A stretch of 64,000 bases of DNA, from positions 32,102 to 96,101 of the forward strand of contig NZ_JALVUC010000016.1 of assembly GCF_027023865.1 (NCBI RefSeq), written 5' to 3'. Position numbers and translations under genes: made by a program. This document shows, piece after piece, positions 45,924 to 55,482 of this stretch. The stretch's first letter is position 1. Every line of letters begins with the position of its first letter. Under the pieces are notes generated by a model. The model did no database searches. It was not told the DNA's origin and saw only the letters and a program-made list of their open reading frames with translations. Origin of the DNA: Thermococcus sp. (GTDB taxonomy: Archaea > Methanobacteriota_B > Thermococci > Thermococcales > Thermococcaceae).

Positions 45924-46109
45924 TTATGTTCTGTTGCCTAAATTCTCTAGGCTCCTACTTAACTCCTTTTCCGTTTGATTCATTTTGTTTCCTACCTCTC
46001 TGGCCAGTCCTTTAACCCCGATCAGTCTATATATGATAATCGCCGCTATAATCATCCCTATTGCCATTACAGTAATGTACTCTAACGAAGACTGCCCTCT
46101 TCTGAACAT
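45924..46109 (-). CDS. Small pilin-like protein with class III signal peptide, copy 1
   Basis: 61 residues: MFRRGQSSLEYITVMAIG followed by a hydrophobic helix. The RRG-QSSLEY motif fits the class III (pilin/archaellin-type) signal peptide cut by a prepilin peptidase before Gln. The remainder is a short coiled helix, so it is a minimal pilin-like subunit. ATG 46109 follows GGTGGTGCGG. Confidence 0.75.
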   Translation of the reverse strand: MFRRGQSSLEYITVMAIGMIIAAIIIYRLIGVKGLAREVGNKMNQTEKELSRSLENLGNRT

Positions 46110-46190
46110 CGGCCGCACCACCGCATTTATTAAAATAAAAATCCGAGAAATATTTTTAAAATATAAAAACAATATATGGAAAAAGAACCA

Positions 46191-46367
46191 TCAGCCACTC
46201 TGGTTAAGCTGGTTGAGTGTGTTGTTAAGCTCCTTGGATGTGCTGTTTATTGTAGTCGCGGCATTCTTGGTCCTTCCGCTGAGCTGTCTTACAACAACCA
46301 ATATTATAATCAGGGCGGCCGCAATCATAAACAGGTACTCGATAGCACCCTGGGCTTTTCTCTTCAC
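46191..46367 (-). CDS. Small pilin-like protein with class III signal peptide, copy 2
   Basis: 58 residues: KRKAQGAIEYLFMIAAAL followed by a hydrophobic run and a polar Asn/Ser-rich helix. AQGAIEYL is a class III signal-peptide motif. GTG start at 46367, fixed by GGAGGTGTTAAA. It is paired with copy 1, 81 bp away; both are short enough to be missed by length cut-offs. Confidence 0.7.
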   Translation of the reverse strand: MKRKAQGAIEYLFMIAAALIIILVVVRQLSGRTKNAATTINSTSKELNNTLNQLNQSG

Positions 46368-46482
46368 TTTAACACCTCCAAAGGGTTACTTCAACCCAGT
46401 TAGACCAAAAAAGCTTATATAATTTTCTACTCAAATTTAAGGGGGAGCTACCCAATATTGTGGAAACTACAGGGGTGGTCAT

Positions 46483-47046
46483 GTGCAGTTGCTAACTTTC
46501 CAACATGACTCTGCAAGTGTTGAGGATGTTGCAACAAACATCGTACTCAAATCAAGAGAAATCCTCTCACATCGTCAAGGTTTCATATCATCTGCAAAGA
46601 TTGACATGTCCTTTGGAGCTTTTATGAACCTCACCGTAACTCTGGTGATAGATGACCGTCACAACATGGAAAAGGGGGTTGTGGTGGAGCATTCAACCGG
46701 TAAGAACAGAGAAGATGCCATAAACAATGCCGTGGTAAAGGTGAACGGTTCCCTGCCGGATGGAGCGCGCGTGGTGGCTTTCGACGTTGGGACTTACATC
46801 ACCCCAGTAACTAGGAGAACCTATGCCGTTGTCGTTGCCGTTTATAACGCCCCCCTCCAGAAGCGTGACCTCAGTGAGTATAGCCTTGGGGAACGACGGA
46901 GCCTTCTGAAGAGGGTCCTACGGGAGTTTGACTACAACCCCAAGGTCCTCAATATCTCGGAAATCGCCAGGGTGTTCGGGGTCTCGAGGGATTCAATCTA
47001 CTACGACATTGAGCAGATACTGAAGGAGGCAATGAAAAAGGGCTGA
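46483..47046 (+). CDS. Hypothetical protein with C-terminal helix-turn-helix
   Basis: 187 residues. The first ~130 residues form an alpha/beta region of unknown family (AFMNLTVTLVIDDRHN, AYVVAVYNAP-type strands). The end reads NISEIARVFGVSRDSIYYDI, a plausible helix-turn-helix, so it may be a regulator. GTG start at 46483 after AGGGGTGGTCAT. Divergent from the two pilin-like genes across a 115-bp AT-rich spacer, so it may control them. Confidence 0.65.
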   Translation: MQLLTFQHDSASVEDVATNIVLKSREILSHRQGFISSAKIDMSFGAFMNLTVTLVIDDRHNMEKGVVVEHSTGKNREDAINNAVVKVNGSLPDGARVVAFDVGTYITPVTRRTYAVVVAVYNAPLQKRDLSEYSLGERRSLLKRVLREFDYNPKVLNISEIARVFGVSRDSIYYDIEQILKEAMKKG

Positions 47047-47051
47047 CGTCC

Positions 47052-48320
47052 TCATCCAGATGCACTTATCGGTGCTGGTGTCGCGGAGAGAACGAATAGC
47101 ACCACAGCAATGACAGCTAGGAGGATCCTCTTCTTGGATAGGGGGGTCACTTCGTCGAGCGCTCCAGGATTTCCGGCCATACCCATCATGAGCACGAGCA
47201 GCCCCCAGATCATCCACCCAATCCACAGGTAACTCATGGCCATCAGTGCAAATGCCAGAACAATCGTCATGTAGCGGTGTGCCTTTTCTGACAGGAGCGC
47301 CCTTGCTATGTGCCCTCCGTCGAGCTGGGCTGCGGGAATGAGGTTGAGGAATGTTACAAGTATCCCAACCCAGCCGGCTATGGCGATGGGGTGGAGGAAG
47401 AGAACCGTGTTTCCAGATTGGGAGAACATGTACTTTTCAATGAGCATGAATAAGAGATTCTCACCGAATGTTATCCCTCCCTGTCCTGGGGGGATGAGGT
47501 TTGCCGGGACTGAAACCGAGAGCTTCAATCCGATTATGCTTACTGGGAGGGCCACGAGGAAGCCTGCAAGGGGTCCACTGACGCCGAGGTCTATGGCTGC
47601 ATCCTTTGTTGGCAGGGGGGATTTAACGCGTATAACCGCCCCTAAAGTTCCGAGTATGCTTGGGAACGGGATGAAGTAAGGCATCGTGGCGCGAACACCG
47701 TGGTAAGCGGCTGCTATCTTATGTCCCAGCTCATGGGTTCCTAAGATCCCCATGACACTGATGGAAAATGCCAGGGCGTTGAGATAGGGGTTTCTGATGC
47801 CCGGAATGCCATAGCGGTCAAGGAGTTGTATGTACCCCATGGACAGGAGGTAGCCGGCCAAAAACGTCGTGGCTATGGTCGAAATCAGGAAAACCCACGG
47901 GAGCCAGGGGTTGTCGGGTTTGATCTCCCCCGCGGGGAAGACGTAGAGAAAGACCTCTCCACTCCTCTTTTTTAGAGCCGCCCAGTAGCCGTGCTCCTCA
48001 AGCTCTCTTAGGAATTCCTCAAAATTGGCTGAGAGGGTTTCATCGACAGTGAACACAAAAACGTTTCCGTCCCTGCCACGGAAGTTCGCCCTGTAGAATT
48101 TCTTTATAACATCTTCCACTTCATCGGTGGGTTTGATGGGCGTTGGGCTTATCACCATGTCCCTCTTATTCAGCTCAGGAGAGGGCATTCTTTCGGTTTC
48201 AAACCCCACCAGGATCATGTCGCCTCCACATCTGGGACAGGCTCCCTCAAGAAGAGGCTCATTAGAGTCAATGATTTCCCTGTGACCGCAGTTTACACAC
48301 TCGTAGATTCCCCTCGGCAT
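47052..48320 (-). CDS. Site-2 protease family (M50) intramembrane metalloprotease
   Basis: 422 residues. N-terminal zinc ribbon (YECVNCGHR ... GACPRCGGD, about 6-40), then a domain and 6-7 membrane helices. LGTHELGHK is the HExxH zinc site and NLIPAAQLDGGH the second motif supplying Asp. The zinc-ribbon plus M50 arrangement is common in archaea; likely cleaves membrane-bound regulators. GGGAGAGAAA precedes ATG 48320. Confidence 0.92.
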   Translation of the reverse strand: MPRGIYECVNCGHREIIDSNEPLLEGACPRCGGDMILVGFETERMPSPELNKRDMVISPTPIKPTDEVEDVIKKFYRANFRGRDGNVFVFTVDETLSANFEEFLRELEEHGYWAALKKRSGEVFLYVFPAGEIKPDNPWLPWVFLISTIATTFLAGYLLSMGYIQLLDRYGIPGIRNPYLNALAFSISVMGILGTHELGHKIAAAYHGVRATMPYFIPFPSILGTLGAVIRVKSPLPTKDAAIDLGVSGPLAGFLVALPVSIIGLKLSVSVPANLIPPGQGGITFGENLLFMLIEKYMFSQSGNTVLFLHPIAIAGWVGILVTFLNLIPAAQLDGGHIARALLSEKAHRYMTIVLAFALMAMSYLWIGWMIWGLLVLMMGMAGNPGALDEVTPLSKKRILLAVIAVVLFVLSATPAPISASG

Positions 48321-48361
48321 TTTCTCTCCCAGAGTGAAAAGTAGAAAGGAGGTTAAAAAAC

Positions 48362-48763
48362 CTACTCCCCAGATTCGGGAACCTCCACTTCACCGTCCTC
48401 GGCGTTGACCCTGGCCTTGACACCACTCTTCAGCTTTGAAATATCTACGCCATCAACCATCGGAATGCTTGAGATTATCGCCCCGGTTGCTACTATCGTC
48501 TCGGCTTCACCTGCGATTATTGCCTTTGGAGCTTTGCCGTTCTTCTTAAGGGCGTAGATGATGTATGAACCGACGGTTGAACCTTTTCCCCGTGGAAACG
48601 CGAGTATCTTCCCGGCTATACTCTGCCCGCGTATGTCGCTCTCCGCGTCGGTGACGACCCCTGTCTCCGGGTCAACACCGCCGAGGAAAGAGAGGGGCTT
48701 TTGAGATACGATAAGCTCGCCCTCGGCCTTCCCTCCGACTATCTTCCTCCCCTTGAGTCTCAT
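48362..48763 (-). CDS. Aconitase X swivel-domain protein (phosphomevalonate dehydratase small subunit)
   Basis: 133 residues, AcnX swivel fold with KGSTVGSYIIYAL and VDGVDISKLKSG; pairs with the larger neighbour to dehydrate mevalonate-5-phosphate in the modified archaeal mevalonate pathway. 9 nt separate it from the large subunit gene, with GAGGTGAGAGG upstream of ATG 48763. Confidence 0.88.
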   Translation of the reverse strand: MRLKGRKIVGGKAEGELIVSQKPLSFLGGVDPETGVVTDAESDIRGQSIAGKILAFPRGKGSTVGSYIIYALKKNGKAPKAIIAGEAETIVATGAIISSIPMVDGVDISKLKSGVKARVNAEDGEVEVPESGE

Positions 48764-48772
48764 CCTCTCACC

Positions 48773-49933
48773 TCATGGGGCCTCCTTGATGAGGTTTTCA
48801 GCGTCATCTAACCTCACGTTGAATCCGAAGGAGCGGAAGTAGAAAGCTGATTTCCCGCTGTTGGTCGCTATGCCTCTGTACCATCCTTTTATCGGCGAGA
48901 CGACGAAGCACACATCTGGAACTATCCTCCCGTTGTAGCGCTCTATGGTTTCTGTGTAGCCAAGTGCATCTGCCAGAGCTTTTACAGCCCTGCTGGCGGT
49001 TATGGAAAGGGGTATTTTGAGAGGTCTTCCGCGCATCGCCAGAAGCTCGGCTACCTCCTTCACCTCTGGCAAGGAGGCATGAGGGCAACCGACGAGGATC
49101 ATATCTATCCCGCTCCAGTCGTCTCTGAACTGCTCTTTAACAGCTTTGATGTCGTCGTTTTTGACGGTTATCGTTTCCAGTTTATCGGCTATCGCTTTCC
49201 TGTATTCAGGGGTTTCCCCTTCAACGTGGTAGAGCGCTATCGAACCGCTCGCCGCCATCGCGGCCCCCATCTCCTTGAGGAACTCGGTCTGTTTTGGTTT
49301 TATACCCCTGAGGTATGGCACGTCGTTGCCAAGGGTTCTGCCGAGGTGGTAGCCTAAGGCCGCGTAGTCAACGAACGTCCTGACTTTGGCTTTAACGTCA
49401 ACGATCACCGTCGCCTTCCGGTTCTCATCGAGGTGGAGTCCGTAGTTCGGAGTTTTGCCCACTATCGCTGCCGCCAGACTTGAGGGGCCGCCCTCCCTGT
49501 TGGTCCTCGCCCCGATTATCGAGTTGGCGAAGACCACCGCTGAGCTCTCGCTCCAAGCTATGTGGTCGCCGAACTTCGGGAGGTTCGCGCCGTAGTATGG
49601 CGTACAGGTCGAGGTAACCTCGATGCCCATCTCGCGGTAGAGGTTGAGGACTTCACTCTGCTTCTCCATAAATATATCGTCTCCTATTCCAGCAGGGTTT
49701 AAGGTCGTGTAAACGGAGACTTTTGCGCCGGCGTCGGCGAAATCCCTCAGGAACTCAAGTCCCGCTTCACCTATGTTCTTGTAGGAGACGCCCGCAACCT
49801 GTGCGCTTTTGATTGGTATGAGTCTATCGGCCCCGTAGATTTCCCCGAGGGCAACGAGTATCTCCATGGCTTTCTGGAGGGCGTAGCCGTATTCACCGGC
49901 AAGAATAAGCTCCTCCTCCTTAGTCAGGTACAT
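48773..49933 (-). CDS. Aconitase X catalytic protein (phosphomevalonate dehydratase large subunit)
   Basis: 386 residues of AcnX/DUF521. Fe-S ligand cysteines are suggested by STCTPYYGANLP, GCPHAS and DVCFVVS. With the small subunit it forms the dehydratase giving trans-anhydromevalonate-5-phosphate for isoprenoid lipids. GGTGGTGGA precedes ATG 49933. Operon of two genes. Confidence 0.9.
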   Translation of the reverse strand: MYLTKEEELILAGEYGYALQKAMEILVALGEIYGADRLIPIKSAQVAGVSYKNIGEAGLEFLRDFADAGAKVSVYTTLNPAGIGDDIFMEKQSEVLNLYREMGIEVTSTCTPYYGANLPKFGDHIAWSESSAVVFANSIIGARTNREGGPSSLAAAIVGKTPNYGLHLDENRKATVIVDVKAKVRTFVDYAALGYHLGRTLGNDVPYLRGIKPKQTEFLKEMGAAMAASGSIALYHVEGETPEYRKAIADKLETITVKNDDIKAVKEQFRDDWSGIDMILVGCPHASLPEVKEVAELLAMRGRPLKIPLSITASRAVKALADALGYTETIERYNGRIVPDVCFVVSPIKGWYRGIATNSGKSAFYFRSFGFNVRLDDAENLIKEAP

Positions 49934-49980
49934 TCCACCACCGTTATCAGTTCGTGCGGGAGAATATAAAGCCCACCCCG

Positions 49981-49995
49981 AAAGATTTATAAACC
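49981..49995 (+). promoter_or_regulatory. TATA box of initiator tRNA-Met
   Basis: AAAGATTTATAAACC, about 30-40 bp upstream of the tRNA 5' end, the standard archaeal BRE/TATA spacing. Confidence 0.65.
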
Positions 49996-50024
49996 TCTCT
50001 CAAACACTAAGAACTGAATTGAGC

Positions 50025-50099
50025 AGCGGGGTGGGGCAGCTAGGAGTGCCCGCCGGGCTCATAACCCGGAGGTCGGCCGTTCAAATCGGCCCCCCGCTA
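50025..50099 (+). tRNA. Initiator tRNA-Met (CAT), no encoded CCA
   Basis: Acceptor AGCGGGG/CCCCGCT, D-arm GGGC...GCCC, anticodon stem CCGGG/CCCGG with loop CTCATAA giving the three consecutive G:C pairs of initiators, T-arm GGCCG-TTCAAAT-CGGCC, discriminator A. The following bases are TTCC, not CCA, unlike the four other tRNAs here. A homing-endonuclease remnant starts right after it. Confidence 0.95.
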
Positions 50100-50104
50100 T
50101 TCCG

Positions 50105-51214
50105 CTTTGTTATAGTTTCTTTAAAATTTTGTCTGTTGTGTTTTAGTAGTCCGAAATACATGAGTACTTTGTTCTGTTTTCTTGGGATACTGAATCCAAT
50201 CTCATGGGTATATGCGTAGACACTCCCCTGCGGTATATCGTCAGTGTAAACAGATCCGAATTGTATTGGTATTGCTTTCCTCGTATCATCACAAGTTGTC
50301 CTTTTCGCTTTGTTTGATATATCTTCGAATGGATATTCAAGCCCGTCAGAAGTTCTTGACAGAGTTTAAGGATGTCAAGGTTATAATTGTACACTTTTAC
50401 TCTAACATAGCTTCCTGACACAATTGTGCTCCCTTCACTGTCGAAAAAGCCCCTGAGGAACTCCCTCGGATACACCTTTGCCACTTCAAAGAGCCGTTCT
50501 CTTGGCCCGGTTAGAAATCTAAAGAGGCTTTTGCTGGTGGCTTCGACGTACCACCTCCCGCTCCTTGTTCTATCGTTTTCAAAGCCTATCCTGGGGTTAA
50601 TGCCTATTCCTCTGAGTGCCCTCCTGAAGGCCTCCGCAAACTCCCTGTCAATGACCTTGAGCTTAACATTGTAGTGGTAGTTGTCGTTCTGGTTAGTCGT
50701 AATTTGTGTAAAGTTTGTAAGCCTCGTTACGGCTAACCTTCCAGCCTCCCGTCTTCATCGGCTGGCTTTCGGGGGGAACGGTGACTCCCCACATTTTCGG
50801 GGCTTTTCAGCAGTCTCCATTCGGGCTTAACAACCCCACATATCGGAGACTACCACACCAACACAAAATACGCCCTAAAGTATTTAAAAATCACGCAAAA
50901 CAAAAAGACCCAAACCCCCCACCTGTTACCATCTACGAAACAGCCCTTTTGGTTGCCGAGGCGCCCCAAAATAGGCCCAACTATATGTGCCAGCTCTGGG
51001 GAGGGGTTCAAATTTACTCGCTTTGTCTTGTTAAACGTGTTGTTCGTGCCTTACACCAGCGGAGAACCATTGCCTTGGAGAGTTTGACGTCAAACTCCCT
51101 GCTAATCTGTTCTGAAATTCCCCGATAGCTCAGTTCACTCTTCCTGAGCTCTTCAACCCTTTTCTGTATTACTTCAATTTCATCTTGGGAGAAGAGTTCT
51201 TTGAGGGTTCGCAT
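50105..51214 (-). pseudogene. Decayed LAGLIDADG homing endonuclease with N-terminal helix-turn-helix
   Basis: Reading leftward from ATG 51214: MRTLKELFSQDEIEVIQ and SYRGISEQISREFDVKL (helix-turn-helix) up to RWCK, where one G appears lost at about 51030; the adjacent frame continues NLNPSPELAHIVGPILG, the first LAGLIDADG helix. After about 250 bp of unrelated sequence (roughly 50700-50950) a third frame resumes with YHYNVKLKVIDREFAEAF, SGRWYVEATSKSLFRFL and REFLRGFFDSEGS, the second LAGLIDADG helix. Another shift near 50210 leads to HEIGFSIPRKQNKVL. At least three frameshifts and an insertion make it inactive. Confidence 0.75.
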
Positions 51215-51322
51215 GATGACTATTTGAATTTGTTTCTTAAAAACGTTTCTAAATGGTAACAATACGGGGGTGAAATCCCAGGCAAACCTTTTTAAATCCC
51301 TCCCCAATTCTCAACGCGAAGG

Positions 51323-51346
51323 GGCGGCTGGCGAGAGCTGGCCGTC
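51323..51346 (+). promoter_or_regulatory. Hairpin in the leader of the uS15 gene
   Basis: GGCGGCTGGC (51323-51332), loop GAGA, GCTGGCCGTC (51337-51346): a 10-bp stem with wobble pairs and a GNRA tetraloop. It ends 4 nt before GGAGGTG and 16 nt before the ATG, where a bound protein could block initiation. uS15 autoregulation is known in bacteria; here it is an inference. Confidence 0.5.
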
Positions 51347-51362
51347 ACCCGGAGGTGTTCGT

Positions 51363-51818
51363 ATGGCGAGAATACATGCTAGAAAGAGGGGTAAATCTGG
51401 CTCAAAGAAGCCGCCGAGGACCACTCCGCCGACTTGGGTTGAGTACACGGCGGAGGAGGTTGAAGGACTCGTTATCAAGCTCAGGAAAGAGGGTTATAGC
51501 ACGGCCATGATAGGAACGATCCTCAGGGACCAGTACGGAATCCCGAGCGTCAAGCTGATAACCGGAAAGAAGATAACCAATATCCTCGAGGAGAACGGCT
51601 TAGCCCCGCAGATCCCGGAGGACCTTATGGCGCTCATCAAGAAGGCCGTCAACCTCAGGAAGCACCTCGAGATGCACCCTAAGGATAGACACTCCAAGAG
51701 GGGCCTCCAGCTCACCGAGAGCAAGATTCGCAGGCTCGTCAAGTACTACCGCAGAACCGGCAAGCTGCCCGCAAAGTGGCGCTACGACCCGGAGCAGGCC
51801 AAGCTCCTGGTTCGCTGA
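51363..51818 (+). CDS. rpsO: 30S ribosomal protein S15 (uS15)
   Basis: 151 residues, archaeal/eukaryal-type uS15 with an N-terminal extension ([19 protein letters not shown]) and a basic C-terminus ([19 protein letters not shown]). Binds the central domain of 16S rRNA. ATG 51363 follows GGAGGTGTTCGT; CCTTTTTAAATCC at about 51288-51300 is the TATA box. Leads a cluster with GAN, Pcc1 and eS1. Confidence 0.96.
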   Translation: MARIHARKRGKSGSKKPPRTTPPTWVEYTAEEVEGLVIKLRKEGYSTAMIGTILRDQYGIPSVKLITGKKITNILEENGLAPQIPEDLMALIKKAVNLRKHLEMHPKDRHSKRGLQLTESKIRRLVKYYRRTGKLPAKWRYDPEQAKLLVR

Positions 51819-51848
51819 CCCTTTCCCTCTTCTTATCGGTGATGCCCT

Positions 51849-53279
51849 GTGGATAAGGAAGCCTTCTTAGCGCAGGCCAAGGAAGGAACTGAGTTAATCA
51901 AGATGCACATTGAGTTAGGCCACACCATACGGCTCATCTCCCACCGCGACGCCGATGGGATAACTGCGGGAGCGATTTTAGCCAAGGCCGTTACCAGGGA
52001 AGGCGGGAGCTTCCAGCTCAGCATCGTCAAGCAGGTCAGTGAGGATCTCATCAAGGAACTGGCGGAGGAGAGGCGAGAGATCTACGTCTTCAGCGATCTT
52101 GGAAGCGGCTCCATGGAACTCATTGAGAAGCATCTTGACTTCGCGACGGTCGTCGTTGCAGACCACCATCCACCGGAGAAGGAGGGCTTTTTCAGTGACT
52201 CTCATCTCCTCATCAACCCGGTGCCCTTTGGGGCCAACAGCGTTCGCGATTTAAGTGGCTCGGGCGTTGCGTACTTCGTTGCACGGGAGATGAATGAGAA
52301 AAACGGGGATTTGGCCTACATCGCCCTCGTTGGCTCCGTCGGGGACATGCAAGAGATAGATGGCACCTTCCACGGCATGAACATTGACATCATAGAAGAA
52401 GGTAAGAGACTTGGAATCGTCGATGTCAGGAAAGAGCTTCGCCTCTTCGGTAGGGAGAGCAGACCGCTCAGACAGATGCTGGCCTACTCCACCAACCCCG
52501 AACTCCCCGGCATAACCGGTGATGAGAGGAACGCGATAGAGTGGCTCCGCTCGAGAGGCTTTGATCCTGACGTTCACTACTGGCAGCTCCGTGAGGAAGA
52601 AAAGCGGAAGCTCCACGATGCCCTCGTAATCCACCTCATAAAGCACGGTGCCCCAAAGGAGGCAATAGACAGGCTCATCGGCGACGTCGTCGTAAGCCCG
52701 CTCTACCCGGAGGGTGACCCGAGGCACGAGGCTCGTGAGTTCGCCACACTGCTCAACGCTACAGGTCGCTTAAACGCCGGAACGCTCGGCGTCGCCATCT
52801 GCCTCGGCGACGAGGACGCCTACAAAAGGGCCAGGAAGATGCTAGACAACTACAAGAGGGAGCAGATCGAGGCAAGGAAGTTCATAGTCCAGAACTGGAG
52901 CATGGTGGATGAGGGTGAGCACGCCTATGTGTTCTATGCTGGGAAGAACATCCGCGACACGCTCGTGGGCATAGCGGCGAACATAGCCATAAACACCGGC
53001 CTCGCTAACCCCGAGAAACCGGTCGTGGTTATAGCGGACAGCGAGGAGGATGAAAACCTTGTCAAAGGCTCCGCAAGGACTACGGAGAAAGCCCTTGCAA
53101 AGGGTTACCACCTCGGCGAGGCTTTGAGGGAAGTAGCGGAGAAAGTCGGTGGGGAAGGTGGCGGACACGCAATAGCGGCCGGAATCCGCTTTCCAAAGGA
53201 TAAGATAGAGGAGTTCATCAGGCTCTTCAATGAGGCGCTAGAAATACAGGTGAAGGAGGATAAGAGCGGTGAGGATTAA
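51849..53279 (+). CDS. DHH-family RecJ-like nuclease (GAN, GINS-associated nuclease type)
   Basis: 476 residues. [17 protein letters not shown] and [10 protein letters not shown] are the DHH phosphoesterase motifs; [10 protein letters not shown] follows, and [15 protein letters not shown] is the DHHA1 GGGH motif. The neighbourhood rpsO-DHH-pcc1-rps3ae is the one I recall for T. kodakarensis GAN, a 5'-3' ssDNA exonuclease that binds the GINS replication factor. GTG start at 51849 after GGTGATGCCCT. The stop overlaps the next start by 11 nt. Confidence 0.88.
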   Translation: MDKEAFLAQAKEGTELIKMHIELGHTIRLISHRDADGITAGAILAKAVTREGGSFQLSIVKQVSEDLIKELAEERREIYVFSDLGSGSMELIEKHLDFATVVVADHHPPEKEGFFSDSHLLINPVPFGANSVRDLSGSGVAYFVAREMNEKNGDLAYIALVGSVGDMQEIDGTFHGMNIDIIEEGKRLGIVDVRKELRLFGRESRPLRQMLAYSTNPELPGITGDERNAIEWLRSRGFDPDVHYWQLREEEKRKLHDALVIHLIKHGAPKEAIDRLIGDVVVSPLYPEGDPRHEAREFATLLNATGRLNAGTLGVAICLGDEDAYKRARKMLDNYKREQIEARKFIVQNWSMVDEGEHAYVFYAGKNIRDTLVGIAANIAINTGLANPEKPVVVIADSEEDENLVKGSARTTEKALAKGYHLGEALREVAEKVGGEGGGHAIAAGIRFPKDKIEEFIRLFNEALEIQVKEDKSGED

Positions 53280-53526
53280 GGCTAGGGCTGAGATAGTCTG
53301 GCACTACGAGGACAATGGAGTTGCCGAGGCGATCGCCCGCTCCATTCAGGTGGACAACGAGGGCATCCCGCCGGGTCTTAAGAAAAGTTTAAATGTAGTG
53401 TCCCTATCGGAAGATGGGAACCTCATAACAAAGGTTAAATACTCGGGTGAGATTGAAACACTCATCAAAGCGCTGGACGATTTGGTGTTTGCGGTCAAAA
53501 TCGCTGAAGAAGCGTTGAACGTGTGA
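53269..53526 (+). CDS. pcc1: KEOPS complex subunit Pcc1
   Basis: 85 residues. The alpha/beta dimerisation fold and [23 protein letters not shown] pattern fit Pcc1, part of KEOPS, which makes N6-threonylcarbamoyl-adenosine at tRNA position 37. GTG start at 53269 overlapping the GAN stop. Other KEOPS genes are not in this window. Confidence 0.85.
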   Translation: MRIKARAEIVWHYEDNGVAEAIARSIQVDNEGIPPGLKKSLNVVSLSEDGNLITKVKYSGEIETLIKALDDLVFAVKIAEEALNV

Positions 53527-53541
53527 ACTGGAGGTGTTAAG

Positions 53542-54144
53542 ATGGCGAAAGGTAATCCGAGAAAGAGGGCTGCCGCTACCAAGGATAAGTGGAAGAGCAA
53601 GGAGTGGTACATCGTTTACGCTCCGGACTTCTTCGGGAGCAAGGAGATAGGCCTCACGCCGGCTGACGAACCGGAGAAAGTTACTGGGAGGGTTATCGAG
53701 ACGACCTTGAAGGACGTCACCGGCGACTTCACCAAGGGTCAGGTCAAGCTCTACTTCAAGATATATGATGTCAAGGGTCAGAACGCCTACACCAAGTTTA
53801 AGGGGCACACCCTCGCGAGGAGCTACATCCGCTCCCTCGTCAGGAGAAGGACCACGAGGATAGACGGCATATTCAACGTCACCACCAAGGACGGCTACAA
53901 GCTCCGCGTCATGGGCATGGTCATCGCCTACAGAAGGATACAGACCAGCCAAGAAAGGGCTATCCGCGAGATAATCAAGGAAATCATCTACAAGAAGGCC
54001 GGGGAGCTCAGCTACAAGGACTTCGTCCTTGAGGCAGTCAGTGGCAAGATGGGCGCGGAGATAGCCAAGGAAGCCAGGAAGGTATACCCGATCAAGAGGG
54101 CCGAGATAAGGAAGATAAAGGTCCTCGCCGAGCCGGAGGCCTGA
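53542..54144 (+). CDS. rps3ae: 30S ribosomal protein S3Ae (eS1)
   Basis: 200 residues, basic N-terminus ([19 protein letters not shown]), [17 protein letters not shown] and [17 protein letters not shown] signature. Archaeal/eukaryal small-subunit protein at the mRNA exit. GGAGGTGTTAAG precedes ATG 53542. The 275-bp spacer to argF contains no visible gene. Confidence 0.96.
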   Translation: MAKGNPRKRAAATKDKWKSKEWYIVYAPDFFGSKEIGLTPADEPEKVTGRVIETTLKDVTGDFTKGQVKLYFKIYDVKGQNAYTKFKGHTLARSYIRSLVRRRTTRIDGIFNVTTKDGYKLRVMGMVIAYRRIQTSQERAIREIIKEIIYKKAGELSYKDFVLEAVSGKMGAEIAKEARKVYPIKRAEIRKIKVLAEPEA

Positions 54145-54419
54145 CGGCCTCTCAGTTCCTATTCTGTTGGAGTTTCCGTGGAGTTTTATAAACATGCAGA
54201 ATCCAAAATTGATAACGCGTATCATGACGTGGGAACTCATCCCCCTCTGTCCATGTTATTGCAACACAAACTTGTTCAAATTAGTATAAAAAGGTTCATG
54301 GATGAGCATTACGTTTAGAAAGTCCGTTCCTCCCAACCCTCAAAAGCCTTCGCTTTTCATCGTCCGGTTCCGACGAAAGGGTTATTAAAACCGCCGTCGA
54401 GAAATTTTCGGTGATGCAC

Positions 54420-55367
54420 ATGGTGGTTAGCCTTGCAGGAAGGGATATGCTCTGCCTCCAGAACTACACGAGGGAGGAGATTGAGACCATCCTCAAAACG
54501 GCCGAGATGATGAAGGTATGGAACAAGATTGGAAATCCGCACCGCGTTCTTGAAGGGAAGACTCTCGGAATGATATTCCAGAAGCCGTCAACTAGGACTA
54601 GGGTCTCCTTTGAAGTTGGGATTTACCAGCTCGGCGGCCTTGGACTCTACTTCAGCGCCAACGACCTCCAGCTGAGGAGGGGGGAGACGATAGCGGACAC
54701 CGCGCGCGTTCTGAGCAGATACGTTGACGGAATCGTCGCGAGGGTATACACCCACAAGGACGTTGAGGATCTAGCCAAGTATGGCAGCGTTCCGGTGATA
54801 AACGCCCTCAGCGACTTCAGCCACCCATGTCAGGCCCTCGCTGATTACCAGACAATACTCGAGAAGAAGGGCAGGATTGCCGGCATTAAAATCGCCTACG
54901 TAGGCGATGGTAACAACGTGGCACACTCACTCATGATAGCCGGAACTAAGCTCGGTGCAAACGTTGTCGTTGCCACACCGGAAGGCTACGAGCCGGACGA
55001 GAGGGTCATCAAGTGGGCGGAGGAAAACGCGGCCGAGAGTGGCGGAAGCTTTGAACTCCTCCACGATCCTGTTAAAGCTGTCAAGGATGCCGATGTCATA
55101 TACACCGATGTCTGGGCCAGCATGGGACAGGAAGCAGAAGCCGAGGAGAGAAGGAAGATCTTTAGACCCTTCCAGGTCAACAGGGAACTCGTCAAGCACG
55201 CCAAGCCGGACTACATCTTCATGCACTGCCTCCCGGCCCACAGAGGTGAAGAGGTCACGGACGATGTGGTCGACAGCCCGAACAGCGTTGTTTTCGACGA
55301 GGCTGAGAACCGCCTACACGCTCAGAAAGCCCTGCTAGCGCTCGTTATGGGCGGGATAAAGGTTTGA
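54420..55367 (+). CDS. argF: Ornithine carbamoyltransferase
   Basis: 315 residues. Carbamoyl phosphate site STRTR (57-61), ornithine-side HCLPAHRG near 268 and DFSHPCQALAD, characteristic of OTCase and matching the Pyrococcus enzyme closely; makes citrulline in arginine metabolism. ATG 54420 follows GGTGATGCAC; upstream in-frame codons are not needed. TATA-like GGTTATTAAAACC is about 30-40 bp upstream. Confidence 0.95.
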   Translation: MVVSLAGRDMLCLQNYTREEIETILKTAEMMKVWNKIGNPHRVLEGKTLGMIFQKPSTRTRVSFEVGIYQLGGLGLYFSANDLQLRRGETIADTARVLSRYVDGIVARVYTHKDVEDLAKYGSVPVINALSDFSHPCQALADYQTILEKKGRIAGIKIAYVGDGNNVAHSLMIAGTKLGANVVVATPEGYEPDERVIKWAEENAAESGGSFELLHDPVKAVKDADVIYTDVWASMGQEAEAEERRKIFRPFQVNRELVKHAKPDYIFMHCLPAHRGEEVTDDVVDSPNSVVFDEAENRLHAQKALLALVMGGIKV

Positions 55368-55412
55368 GGATCTTTCCCCTTCACTTTGTTTTCCTTCCAA
55401 CATCGGGCTTGA

Positions 55413-55432
55413 TGTGAAAGCCTACTTTCATA
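55413..55432. promoter_or_regulatory. Operator-like palindrome 1
   Basis: TGTGAAA-gcctac-TTTCATA, one mismatch in the right arm, same 6-nt spacing as palindrome 2. Confidence 0.45.
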
Positions 55433-55482
55433 GAGGGTCCGGTTTATGAAAGTCCATTTAAATTTTCACAAATCGGCCCTTT

